Source: Methanolobus vulcani (GTDB taxonomy: Archaea > Halobacteriota > Methanosarcinia > Methanosarcinales > Methanosarcinaceae). From it: 64,000 nt of DNA. Of this stretch, positions 27,392 through 36,774 are shown in pieces; position 1 is the stretch's first letter; each line of letters begins with the position of its first letter. Both the position numbers and the translations under genes were made by a program. The notes below the pieces were generated by a model. The model was given only the letters and a program-made list of their open reading frames with translations. It had not been told where the DNA came from and did no database searches. The stretch spans positions 62,001 through 126,000 of the forward strand of contig NZ_VIAQ01000019.1 of the NCBI RefSeq assembly GCF_006546655.1, read 5' to 3'.

Positions 27392-28345
27392 ATGAAACGC
27401 GAAATTTGCCAAATATGTTCAAATGACATTGAACCTTATTGTGACTATATCTATGACGATAGATATGGATATCCTAAAAATTATTCATTATTAAAGTGTA
27501 AATCATGTGGTCATGTAGTTGTGGCTCCCAAAATGACACATAATGAAATAGCTACTTTGTACACAGAATACTACCCACGAAATGAGATGCCTGCTGAAAT
27601 GAACACAAAATCAATATTTGCATCAAAATATAAAATATACCTTGAAGGAAAAAAGACATTGTGCCATTACAGTATACCTTCAAAATCATGTTGTTTGGAT
27701 ATAGGATGTGGTTTTGGCGAGTCATTACTCTATTTAAAACATAAAAAATGCGATGTATATGGAGTTGAAGCTGATGAGAACGTGTTAAAAATGGCTGAAA
27801 AATATGATTTGGACGTAAAAATTGGTCTTTTTGAGCCTGCTGACTACAGTGACCAAAAATTTGATTATGTAACGATGTCACAAGTTCTTGAACATATGCT
27901 GAACCCAATTGAAACAGTAAAAGGCATTCATGATATTTTGAAGCCTGGCGGCCAACTTATTTTTAGCGTACCAAATTCACAATCGCTCATGGCAAAACTA
28001 TTTAAAAGAAAATGGATTAATTGGCATATACCATACCATCAACAACATTTTACAAAAGATAGTATACTAGTGTTGGCACATAAATGCGGATTTGAAGTAG
28101 AGTCCATAAAAATAATAACGCCCACATCTTGGATAATATATCAAATTAATCATTTATTGTATTATCCTTCACAAGGAAAAGTTTCAGTTTTTTGGTCATA
28201 TTCATATAATAATAATTTGTGCTCCAAATTAATACTTACAACTACAGGTATAATAGACCGATTAAAACTAATGGCACCAATTGCAAGATTATTGGATTTA
28301 TTCAAACTAGGAGAGAGTTATGTTGTTATGTTCCGGAAACAATAA
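27392..28345 (+). CDS. class I SAM methyltransferase with N-terminal zinc-binding motif
   Basis: 317-residue protein with two parts: an N-terminal zinc-ribbon-like pair (ICQICSND and KCKSCGHVVV) and a class I methyltransferase domain with motif I LDIGCGFGESLLYLKH near residue 108-123, DYVTMSQVLEHMLNP, and GGQLIFSVPNSQS. Relatives lie in O-antigen and S-layer glycan loci and in deoxysugar pathways, where they methylate sugars at carbon or oxygen. Here it could modify the dTDP-sugar or the assembled glycan. No close coupling: about 90 bp gaps on each side. Confidence 0.82.
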   Translation: MKREICQICSNDIEPYCDYIYDDRYGYPKNYSLLKCKSCGHVVVAPKMTHNEIATLYTEYYPRNEMPAEMNTKSIFASKYKIYLEGKKTLCHYSIPSKSCCLDIGCGFGESLLYLKHKKCDVYGVEADENVLKMAEKYDLDVKIGLFEPADYSDQKFDYVTMSQVLEHMLNPIETVKGIHDILKPGGQLIFSVPNSQSLMAKLFKRKWINWHIPYHQQHFTKDSILVLAHKCGFEVESIKIITPTSWIIYQINHLLYYPSQGKVSVFWSYSYNNNLCSKLILTTTGIIDRLKLMAPIARLLDLFKLGESYVVMFRKQ

Positions 28346-28418
28346 GTACAGACATGATTTGTAGGTATTACCATAGACAGGAAAATATAAAATAAAAACG
28401 GCATGGTGATGTGAGTTT

Positions 28419-29273
28419 ATGCAATATCTGCCACTGATATGGATTGTGGTACCTGTATTTGAAAGAGAAGACTGTGTGATAAACTTAGTGGAACAGTTAA
28501 GAAAACAAACATATAATAATTATAATTTAATCATAATTGATCATGGAAAAAAGAAAATAAAAAAAATTCCAGATCAAAATATAACAATTATAACAGCTTC
28601 TTCTAAACTTTGGTGGTCTGGTGCTGTTAACAAAGGTATAAATTACATATTAGAAAATAAAAATATTAGCCTAGAAACACCTATTTTGGTGATTAATGAT
28701 GATGTAATTATTGGTAATGATTATTTGTCTAATTTAATTTTAGATTGGAAAAATGATAAGACTACAATGATTGGTTCATTATGTGTTGAATCCAATAGTT
28801 CAAACATAATATATGCAAATATTGTTTTAAATAAAATGTTAGCAAAATTTGAGTATGCCAACACATCCTGTAAAATCGAAGATTTGAAAGATAAGCTCCT
28901 ACCAAGCGATCTATTGTCAGGTAGAGGTACATTGATTCCTGCCAATATTTTTATTGATATCGGATTATATGATGAAATAAATCTGCCACATTATAGAGCA
29001 GACTATGAATTGGTATATCGTGCTAAAAAAAGAGGATATCATGCTTTTGTTTCTGGTAATTCCATTGTTTATACAGAACTTAATGTACCTGGAAAATTGA
29101 ATAAAAACAATCTACTACCAAGTATATGTTCAGTTTTTTTCCAAAGAAAATCATCTTCCAATTTAAAAGATCTCTTCAATTACTCATATTTGAATTTTGG
29201 TTTGATCTATGGTACCTATTTCTTTATTGTAAACTCGTTACGTAGCATAGGTTATGTATTATTAAACTCATGA
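28419..29273 (+). CDS. GT2 family glycosyltransferase
   Basis: 284-residue GT-A enzyme of family 2. The N-terminus WIVVPVFEREDCVINLVEQL is a standard GT2 opening; SKLWWSGAVNKGINYIL, LVINDDVIIGNDYL (metal-binding acidic pair) and LSGRGTLIPANIFIDIGLYD place it with rhamnosyltransferase-like members. It has no convincing membrane helix apart from a hydrophobic C-terminal stretch (FGLIYGTYFFIVNSL) that could lie against the membrane. Substrate unknown. Confidence 0.82.
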   Translation: MQYLPLIWIVVPVFEREDCVINLVEQLRKQTYNNYNLIIIDHGKKKIKKIPDQNITIITASSKLWWSGAVNKGINYILENKNISLETPILVINDDVIIGNDYLSNLILDWKNDKTTMIGSLCVESNSSNIIYANIVLNKMLAKFEYANTSCKIEDLKDKLLPSDLLSGRGTLIPANIFIDIGLYDEINLPHYRADYELVYRAKKRGYHAFVSGNSIVYTELNVPGKLNKNNLLPSICSVFFQRKSSSNLKDLFNYSYLNFGLIYGTYFFIVNSLRSIGYVLLNS

Positions 29274-29373
29274 TTTACAATGTTATCATCATATGAAAAT
29301 GACTCGATATAAATTAGAATAAGTCATTAAAAAAAAATTAAATATCACATACAATGACCAACAGGAAGCCAAT

Positions 29374-30321
29374 ATGAAACTTGCTCCAATAGCTCTATTC
29401 GTATATAACAGACCTAATCATACTCACCAGACCCTTGAAAATCTAATAAAAGCTCCAGAGTTTAAAGATAGTGTGCTTTATATATTTTGTGACGGAGCAA
29501 AAACTGAAGAAGATGTTAGTGCTGTACAAAATACCCGAAAATTGATTCACTCTTATGATTTAAAAAATACAATTATAATTGAAAGCGAAAACAATAAAGG
29601 TCTTGCGAGGTCAATTGTAGAAGGAATCAATTATGTGTTGCAAAAACATGATAAGATAATTGTTTTAGAAGATGATTGCGTTCCTACTCCTGATTTTTTA
29701 AACTTTATGAATTTTTGCCTTTCTTATTATGAATCAGATGAAAGAATAATGAATGTAAGTGGTTATGCTTCCCCTATAGAAATACCTGAAGATTATCCTT
29801 ATGATATTTATTTTTCCTATAGGTCGTCATCTTGGGGTTGGAGTACTTGGAAGAGGGCTTGGGCATACTATTCTAATAACCCTAATATATTGAAAATGAT
29901 TGAAAGTTCAAGTTCAATAAAGAAAAAATTGGATAGAGCCGGTCTTGACTTATATCCTATGATAAAAAAACAAACAAGTGGCAAGAGTGATTCGTGGGCA
30001 GTATATTGGTCCATCAATATAATCTTAAAAGATGGATTGTGTATATTTCCTGTGAAATCCAGAATAAGGAATATAGGAAATGATGGAAGTGGGACGCACT
30101 GTTCTGCTGATAAAAGATATGACGTTCAAATAAATGAACAAAATACAGAACAAATGTCAATTCCTAAAATAGTTATACCAGATGGAAGAATTGTTAAAGC
30201 ATGTTACAATTTCTATGCAGGATCTATGTTTAAGAAAACACTGTATTTTTGCTATCATCGTTTTAGTAAATTCATTGATTTGGATTCAATAATCTGCTTG
30301 CAACGATTAAAACTTATTTAA
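29374..30321 (+). CDS. GT-A fold glycosyltransferase (paralogue of 21020-21925)
   Basis: 315-residue glycosyltransferase with the same landmarks as the gene at 21020: APIALFVYNRPNHTHQTLEN, NKGLARSIVEG, IIVLEDDCVPTPDFL and SSSWGWSTWKRAWAYYS, then GKSDSWAVYWS and GNDGSGTHCS. The two copies flank the dTDP-amino-sugar cassette in direct orientation. Start ATG 29374 follows an AGGAAG site. Sugar donor unknown. Confidence 0.8.
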   Translation: MKLAPIALFVYNRPNHTHQTLENLIKAPEFKDSVLYIFCDGAKTEEDVSAVQNTRKLIHSYDLKNTIIIESENNKGLARSIVEGINYVLQKHDKIIVLEDDCVPTPDFLNFMNFCLSYYESDERIMNVSGYASPIEIPEDYPYDIYFSYRSSSWGWSTWKRAWAYYSNNPNILKMIESSSSIKKKLDRAGLDLYPMIKKQTSGKSDSWAVYWSINIILKDGLCIFPVKSRIRNIGNDGSGTHCSADKRYDVQINEQNTEQMSIPKIVIPDGRIVKACYNFYAGSMFKKTLYFCYHRFSKFIDLDSIICLQRLKLI

Positions 30322-30413
30322 ATATGGTTGCTTCATAATTTTGCCCATGAAAGATATATATCATGCCATGAATCCCATATACTGCTACAAAAAAAATAGT
30401 TTTGTGAACATCT

Positions 30414-31667
30414 ATGAAACCTCTTCTCATCAACACATCGGACATCCATGGTGGTGCTGCTAGAGCAGCTTATAGATTACATCAAGGACTTCAGCAAATA
30501 GATATAAACTCAAAGATGCTAGTGCAAAAGAAAATAAGCAATGATACTTCCGTAATAGGGATAAAAGCAAATATCAAAGGCCCAAGAGCATCTAAATGGA
30601 ACTTTATGTCTGTTGCCCGCTATCTTACCGACAGGTTACCTTTGATATATTACAACTATCGAAATTTCCAGCAAATTGATTGGAGCCCACAGTGGGTACC
30701 TAATAATATACATCTAAAGATTAATGAGATAAATCCTGATATTGTGAATTTGCATTGGATATGTCAGGGATTTATACCTATTCAAGAAATTGCTAAAATT
30801 AAACAGCCCCTAGTCTGGACATTGCATGATATGTGGGCCTTTACTGGAGGATGCCATTATAGCGAGACATGTTATAGATTTAAACATATGTGTGGCAAGT
30901 GCCCACAACTTAGTTCCAATAAGGAGACAGACTTGAGTAATTGGGTATGGAAACGCAAAAAAAAATATTGGGAGAATATAGATTTCACTATTGTTACACC
31001 TAGCAATTGGCTTGCAACATGTGCACGTTCAAGTTCTCTATTTCAGGATAAGGAAATAGAAGTGATACCAAATGGAATTGATTTGCAAAAATTCAAGCCC
31101 ATTAATAAGAATGAAGCCAGAAAAGCATTGAAATTACCTTTGGATAAGAATTTAATCCTTTTTGGAGCAATGAACTCAACACATGATCAAAGAAAAGGGT
31201 TCCAATTTTTAAAGCCAGCCATAGAGATTCTTTCAAAAGACTTAAATTTCGAAACTATAATATTTGGGAACAATGGGCAGAGTCGACAGGAAAACATTTC
31301 GATTCCAACTAATTATTTAGGTTACATACCTGATGATCACCTAAGTTTACTTTATTCTTCCGCAGATATAATGATAGTTCCTTCTGTACAAGAAGCATTT
31401 GGACAAACAGCTTCAGAAGCTATGGCATGCGGCACTCCAGTAGTATCATTTAATTCAACGGGTTTAATTGACATAGTTAAGCATAAGGAAAATGGATATC
31501 TAGCAAAACCCTTTGATACTGAAGATTTGGCAAAAGGCATGGAGTGGATTGTTGAGCATGACAAAAGAAAGAAAAAATTAAGTGATACCTCACGAAAATA
31601 TGTCGAGGAAAACTTTGAACTAAAGTCAGTTGCTAAAAGATATGCAGACTTGTATTCAAAATTATAA
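30414..31667 (+). CDS. GT4 family glycosyltransferase
   Basis: 417-residue GT-B enzyme. The N-terminal domain opens with LLINTSDIHGGAARAAYRLH and includes WTLHDMWAFTGGCHYSETC, a signature of a GT4 subgroup; the C-terminal domain has VIPNGIDLQKF, YIPDDHLSLLYSSADIMIVP and the retaining-GT motif QEAFGQTASEAMACGTPVVSF. It acts on lipid-linked glycan in the cytosol. It is the last gene of the A/T-rich block; 21 bp later the compositionally different fcl begins. Confidence 0.88.
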   Translation: MKPLLINTSDIHGGAARAAYRLHQGLQQIDINSKMLVQKKISNDTSVIGIKANIKGPRASKWNFMSVARYLTDRLPLIYYNYRNFQQIDWSPQWVPNNIHLKINEINPDIVNLHWICQGFIPIQEIAKIKQPLVWTLHDMWAFTGGCHYSETCYRFKHMCGKCPQLSSNKETDLSNWVWKRKKKYWENIDFTIVTPSNWLATCARSSSLFQDKEIEVIPNGIDLQKFKPINKNEARKALKLPLDKNLILFGAMNSTHDQRKGFQFLKPAIEILSKDLNFETIIFGNNGQSRQENISIPTNYLGYIPDDHLSLLYSSADIMIVPSVQEAFGQTASEAMACGTPVVSFNSTGLIDIVKHKENGYLAKPFDTEDLAKGMEWIVEHDKRKKKLSDTSRKYVEENFELKSVAKRYADLYSKL

Positions 31668-31688
31668 ATTAATATTTGAGGATTAGGC

Positions 31689-32624
31689 ATGGATAAGAAA
31701 AGTAGAATTTACATTGCAGGTCACAGAGGTATGGTCGGTTCGGCCATAAAAAGAAAGTTGGAATCAAAAGGCTATCAAAGCATTATATGCCACACCCACA
31801 AAGAACTCGACCTAACAGACCAGCAAGCGGTCAACAACTTCTTCAAAATCGAAAAACCAGACTATGTATTCCTCGCAGCAGCTAAAGTCGGCGGAATTCT
31901 TGCAAACAACACATATCCTGCAGAGTTTATCTATCAGAACCTAATGATAGAAGCAAATGTAGTCCATGCCGCATACACCTATGGTGTCAAAAAACTTCTT
32001 TTCCTTGGTTCTTCCTGCATCTATCCTAAGTTTGCACCTCAGCCTATGAAAGAAGATTACTTACTAACCGGAGAACTGGAATCCACTAATGAAGCATATG
32101 CAATTGCAAAGATTGCAGGTATAAGGTTGTGTAAGCATTATAATCAACAGTATGGAACCAACTTTATTTCGGTGATGCCAACCAATCTCTATGGTCCAAA
32201 TGACAATTTTGACCTTGAAAACTCACACGTGATGCCCGCACTGATCCGTAAATTCCATGAAGCAAAAGTAGAAAATAAACCTGAAATTGTAGTATGGGGA
32301 AGTGGAAAACCTAAACGTGAATTCCTGCATGTGGATGACATGGCTGATGCCTGTGTTCATATGATGGAGAACTATGACTATATGGATATCGGAGAATTCG
32401 TAAATATTGGGTTTGGAAAAGATATTACAATTCAGGAACTGGCTGAGCTTATAGCTGAAATCGTAGGATATGAAGGAAATATCGTTTATGATACTTCAAA
32501 ACCAGATGGAACCCCACAAAAGTTGCTGGATGTAAACAGGCTGGACAGACTTGGATGGAAAGCTAAAATCACACTCCGCTATGGAATTGAACAGGCATAT
32601 GAGTGGTATATAAGTCAGAAGTAG
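31689..32624 (+). CDS. fcl: GDP-L-fucose synthase
   Basis: Bifunctional epimerase/reductase making GDP-L-fucose from the Gmd product with NADPH. Motifs: [52 protein letters not shown], catalytic Tyr/Lys in [12 protein letters not shown], and [12 protein letters not shown]. Length 311 is typical. The ATG follows GAGGATTAGGC. The sequence is visibly less A/T-rich than the preceding genes and resembles gmd and manC, its pathway partners 16-18 kb upstream. Confidence 0.95.
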   Translation: MDKKSRIYIAGHRGMVGSAIKRKLESKGYQSIICHTHKELDLTDQQAVNNFFKIEKPDYVFLAAAKVGGILANNTYPAEFIYQNLMIEANVVHAAYTYGVKKLLFLGSSCIYPKFAPQPMKEDYLLTGELESTNEAYAIAKIAGIRLCKHYNQQYGTNFISVMPTNLYGPNDNFDLENSHVMPALIRKFHEAKVENKPEIVVWGSGKPKREFLHVDDMADACVHMMENYDYMDIGEFVNIGFGKDITIQELAELIAEIVGYEGNIVYDTSKPDGTPQKLLDVNRLDRLGWKAKITLRYGIEQAYEWYISQK

Positions 32625-32664
32625 CAAAACGAACAATACCCTAATATGCTCAATAACAAAATAA

Positions 32665-33531
32665 ATGACAAAAAAAACCTTGATATCAGTCATCATCGCA
32701 GTTTATAACGGTGCAAAAACCTTGCAGCGCTGCATCGATAGTGTATCTAATCAGACTTTTAAAAATAAAGAACTTATAATTATTGACGGTGGTTCCACAG
32801 ATGGTACAATTGATATTTTAAAAGCCAACAATGATAAGATCGCTTACTGGATATCTGAACCGGATAATGGAATATATAATGCATGGAACAAAGCACTGGA
32901 ACATGCAAATGGTGAATGGATATACTTTTTGGGTTCTGATGACTATTTGTGGGAAAACAAGGTTTTTGAAGAACTCGAAACATACCTAATCAAAGCAGAA
33001 TCTGAAAGCATACAACTGGTTTATGGACAGGTTGCAAGGGTAAATGAAAATAATGAGATATGCTGCATTGATGGCAGTTCATGGGACCATACATGGAATG
33101 GGATAATGATAGACGGAGTCTGTACTTTCACCCATCAGGGCATGTTCCATCATCGCAATCTCTTTGAAAGCTATGGGATATTCAATGAATCTTTCAAAAT
33201 CGTTGGAGACTATGAATTGCTTATTAGAGCATTTAAGCAAGGAGGATATGCTCTCTTTGTGAACGGATTGATTGTAGCAGGGATGCAAACCGGAGGAATT
33301 ACTGACAACTGTATAAAGTTGGTAAAGGAAACTGCAAGAGCAAGACAGTACCATCAGTTGAGAGTAATTACAATTCCCTGGCTTATATCATATGCTTGGG
33401 CAATATCATATCCATCGTTAAATTATGTACTTGGAAGTAAAAATACAAGATATCTGGTTAACTTTGGAAAGCTTTTCGTAACGGGTATTTCCCATAAGAA
33501 AAATGCTTTTCTGAAACGTAAAAGTAATTAA
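32665..33531 (+). CDS. GT2 family glycosyltransferase (WcaA-like)
   Basis: 288-residue GT2 enzyme with an N-terminal SVIIAVYNGAKTLQRCIDSV, the strand IIDGGSTDGTIDIL, NGIYNAWNKALEHANGEWIY and the acidic motif FLGSDDYLW. FTHQGMFHHRNLF and YELLIRAFKQGG complete the family pattern seen in colanic-acid and S-layer glycan enzymes. It may add fucose or another sugar; specificity is not readable. Placed between fcl and aglB, on the conserved right shoulder of the island. Confidence 0.87.
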   Translation: MTKKTLISVIIAVYNGAKTLQRCIDSVSNQTFKNKELIIIDGGSTDGTIDILKANNDKIAYWISEPDNGIYNAWNKALEHANGEWIYFLGSDDYLWENKVFEELETYLIKAESESIQLVYGQVARVNENNEICCIDGSSWDHTWNGIMIDGVCTFTHQGMFHHRNLFESYGIFNESFKIVGDYELLIRAFKQGGYALFVNGLIVAGMQTGGITDNCIKLVKETARARQYHQLRVITIPWLISYAWAISYPSLNYVLGSKNTRYLVNFGKLFVTGISHKKNAFLKRKSN

Positions 33532-33730
33532 AGAAGATAGAGCACTTGCAATAAATAGTGTATCTGTAATAATAGATATATATTGGATGAAGAGGTAATA
33601 CATTACAAATTTAGGATTTAATTCCCTTTATGAAGTAAATAATAGACCAGCTAACCAATCAACTACAAATTACATTCCAATTCCTCAAAATTGCATGTAT
33701 TCAATATGGTATTTAATGTGAGTGAAGCAT

Positions 33731-36193
33731 ATGACCGGTGAAAATGAAAAGACAAAAATAATTAATATCCTACCTTATTGCACAGGAATTCTCATCCCAT
33801 TCATTATAGCACTATATATCAGAATCAGACCTAGGGCAAGTGTGTTCATATCAGATACCTTTGTGCGTTTTGGTGGGAACGACCCATGGTATCATCTGCG
33901 CAACGTTGAATCTATTGTACATAATTATCCTAATGTTTTGTGGTTCGATGCATATACACAATATCCAAACGGCACAAACCAAGTCTTTGCACCATTGTTC
34001 GACATGGTCCTTTCAACAATAATCTGGATCTTGGGCTTAGGGAACCCAAGTCAGGATCTTATTTACAAAATTTGTGCATACTACCCCGCATTCCTAGGAG
34101 CAGTCGTGATAATTCCTACATATTTTGCTGCAAAATGGTTATTCGACCGCAGGACAGGATTACTTGCAGCATTTCTTATCGCATTAGCACCTGGTCAATT
34201 CCTCTCAAGATCAATAATCGGATTCAATGATCACCATATAGCTGAAACTCTGCTTACGACTTTTGTAGCCATGTTCATGATTAAGTTATTGATGGTTGCT
34301 TATGAAAAACAGATAACCTTTACTGACCTAAAAGAAAGGAATTATGATGGCTTGATGGCTTCATTACCATACATCATATTAGCAGGATTAATATTGGGAG
34401 CTTACTCACTAGCATGGTATGGTGCCGTTTTTTTCAGTTTCATACTTGGTATCTACCTCACAGTGCAACATATAATCGATCACATGCACAAACGTCCTAC
34501 TGAGTATCTGGCAATCAGCGGTGTAATAATCTTTGGTATTGCATTAATGATGGTACTGATGGTACCTAACCTATCTTCCAAAGGACCTTTGATAGAAGGC
34601 CTCTTCACTGGCATAATAGCATTTCCACTTTTCACTCTTATCTCCATCGAATTTAAGAAGCGAAAATTAGAGATTTATTATTATCCCCTCTCAATAGCAT
34701 TACTGGCTATAGCAGTAATTGTACTTGCAAAAGCAATATCACCAAGCACCTATGCGCTCATCACCAAATTAGCAAGTTACTTCATGAACACCGGTGGCAG
34801 TCTTACAATAGCAGAAGCCTCCCCCCTCCTATCATCAGGAGGACAATTCACCCTCCAGCCACTCTGGTACAACTTCGGCACACTTGGGTACATATCATTC
34901 TTTGCACTTGCAATACTAATCTACAAAACATTTACAAAAAAGAATACTCCAGACAAAACATTCCTTTTAGTCTGGACACTGATGATAATCTGGGCTATGC
35001 TTCAACAGAACCGTTTTGCATATTACTACTCTGTAAATGCAGCAATTCTCAGTGCATGGATAGGAGTTGAAATTCTAAATCTTGCCGGCTGGCAAAACAT
35101 AACAGACCGTATCAAATCAAAAACATTCAATGCTAGTAATATTAAAATAATGCACATACTCTCAGCCGTTATCATCATACTGGTCATGATATACCCAAGC
35201 TACAGTCTTGCAATGCAGCAGTCTCAGGGAACCGGTGGCCCGAACGGTTACTGGATAGAAGCAACCTCATGGTTAAGATATAACACCCCAGATCCGGGAC
35301 TTGACTACTATGAGAATTATGAAAAACCAGCAACTGGAGAAACTTATGAGTATCCCGATACTGCATATGGCGTTATGTCCTGGTGGGACTATGGACACTG
35401 GATAGAAGTAATTGGACACCGCATTCCAAATGCGAACCCATTCCAGCAGGGCGTAGGTGGTAGAAGAGAGAGCATTGAAGAAGAAAATGAACCGGGTGCT
35501 TCCACATTCTTCACAGCATCTTCCGAAGAAGAAGCAACTAAAGTCCTGGAAGCAGTTGACCCTGACCCTGATAAAGCAGGGGCACGCTACATAGTCTCTG
35601 ACGTTGAAATGGCAACTGGAAAATTCTATGCTATGACCGCCTGGACACTGGACACTGATGATTATTATGTACAGGTACAAACAGACTCAGGATACATGAC
35701 AGTCCCCGGACAAAGATACTATAACTCAATGGAAGCAAGACTTCACATCTTTGACGGAAACGGACTTAAACAATACCGTATGGTTCATGAATCACCGATG
35801 TCAAGTAGCACACAGGAAGCAGGATATAAGAATGTCTACAATGTGCTCTTTGGAGGAAATCTGCCAGAAGATTACAGCGGATATGTAAAAATCTTCGAAT
35901 ACGTAGAAGGTGCTACAATTACAGGCACAGCCCCTGCTGATGAAACTGTAACCATCGGCAACACCATACTAACCAGCCAGATGAGAACATTTGCGTATTC
36001 ACAAACCACAACTGCAAGACCTGACGGAACTTACTCGTTCACAGTCCCTTATTCTACAACAGGACCCATTGAAGGAGAAACACAGTTCGATACCATGCCA
36101 ACCGGATCTTATGTGATAAGTTATGGAAACACCACACAGCAGGTCAGCGTCAGTGAAACAGACATTTTGAATGGGAATACAATAGAAGTTTAA
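33731..36193 (+). CDS. aglB: oligosaccharyltransferase AglB (STT3)
   Basis: Membrane enzyme that transfers a lipid-linked glycan to Asn in N-X-S/T of secreted proteins such as the S-layer protein and archaellins. About 820 residues: an N-terminal membrane half of about 13 helices with the first acidic motif FVRFGGNDPWYHLRN and the second GFNDHHIAETLL, then a soluble C-terminal domain with the catalytic MSWWDYGHWIEV near residue 552 and a DxxMATGKFYAM stretch. The tail (from about 720) is beta-rich and Thr-rich. ATG 33731 is preferred over GTG 33722 because GTGAGTGAAGC just before it can act as the ribosome site. It closes the glycan island. Confidence 0.93.
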   Translation: MTGENEKTKIINILPYCTGILIPFIIALYIRIRPRASVFISDTFVRFGGNDPWYHLRNVESIVHNYPNVLWFDAYTQYPNGTNQVFAPLFDMVLSTIIWILGLGNPSQDLIYKICAYYPAFLGAVVIIPTYFAAKWLFDRRTGLLAAFLIALAPGQFLSRSIIGFNDHHIAETLLTTFVAMFMIKLLMVAYEKQITFTDLKERNYDGLMASLPYIILAGLILGAYSLAWYGAVFFSFILGIYLTVQHIIDHMHKRPTEYLAISGVIIFGIALMMVLMVPNLSSKGPLIEGLFTGIIAFPLFTLISIEFKKRKLEIYYYPLSIALLAIAVIVLAKAISPSTYALITKLASYFMNTGGSLTIAEASPLLSSGGQFTLQPLWYNFGTLGYISFFALAILIYKTFTKKNTPDKTFLLVWTLMIIWAMLQQNRFAYYYSVNAAILSAWIGVEILNLAGWQNITDRIKSKTFNASNIKIMHILSAVIIILVMIYPSYSLAMQQSQGTGGPNGYWIEATSWLRYNTPDPGLDYYENYEKPATGETYEYPDTAYGVMSWWDYGHWIEVIGHRIPNANPFQQGVGGRRESIEEENEPGASTFFTASSEEEATKVLEAVDPDPDKAGARYIVSDVEMATGKFYAMTAWTLDTDDYYVQVQTDSGYMTVPGQRYYNSMEARLHIFDGNGLKQYRMVHESPMSSSTQEAGYKNVYNVLFGGNLPEDYSGYVKIFEYVEGATITGTAPADETVTIGNTILTSQMRTFAYSQTTTARPDGTYSFTVPYSTTGPIEGETQFDTMPTGSYVISYGNTTQQVSVSETDILNGNTIEV

Positions 36194-36210
36194 GCATTTT
36201 CCCATTATCA

Positions 36211-36226
36211 TCTTTTTTACTTTTTT
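36211..36226 (+). terminator. T-tract terminator after aglB
   Basis: Two T6 runs (36213-36218 and 36221-36226) follow the aglB stop by about 20-30 bases, a typical archaeal termination signal before the hacB operon. Confidence 0.5.
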
Positions 36227-36284
36227 GTTTCATTCCCGATACTTACAAATAACATCATGCAGAAGCTAGCCATAAGGTGATATA

Positions 36285-36773
36285 TTGGACAATATAATCA
36301 AGGGAAAAGCATGGATATTCGGCAACGATATCGATACAGATGTAATAATTCCCGGAAAATACCTGCGCACAAAGGATATGCAGGTCTTTGCAGATCACGC
36401 TATGGAAGGAATTGATCCTGAGTTTTCAAAGAAGGTAGAGAAAGGCGATATCATTGTTGCTGCTGATAACTTTGGTTGCGGATCATCCCGAGAACAGGCT
36501 GCACTGGCACTCAAATATGCAGGATTAAGCTGTATAGTTGCAAAATCATTTGGCAGGATCTTTTTCAGAAATGCAATCAATGTAGGACTACCGTTAATGG
36601 AAGCAGACGTTGAATGCAACGAAGGTGATGAAGTTGAAATCGACCTGCATGAAGGAACAGTAACGGTCAACGGAAAAGAATTCCAGGGCAACAAGCTTCC
36701 TGACTTCCTGCTGGAAATACTTACTGATGGCGGTCTTGTAGCACACAGAAAAGCACAGAAGAACAAACAATAA
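36285..36773 (+). CDS. hacB: homoaconitase small subunit (coenzyme B pathway)
   Basis: Small subunit of a 3-isopropylmalate isomerase/homoaconitase family enzyme, 162 residues. The swivel-domain features are [50 protein letters not shown]. The loop reads YLRT (residues 26-29), the form known for methanogen homoaconitase, whereas isopropylmalate isomerase carries hydrophobic residues at the Arg position; this points to chain-elongating homocitrate isomerisation in coenzyme B synthesis. The start is TTG 36285, 4 nt after GGTGAT. It forms an operon with the two following genes. Confidence 0.88.
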   Translation: MDNIIKGKAWIFGNDIDTDVIIPGKYLRTKDMQVFADHAMEGIDPEFSKKVEKGDIIVAADNFGCGSSREQAALALKYAGLSCIVAKSFGRIFFRNAINVGLPLMEADVECNEGDEVEIDLHEGTVTVNGKEFQGNKLPDFLLEILTDGGLVAHRKAQKNKQ

Positions 36774-36774
36774 A

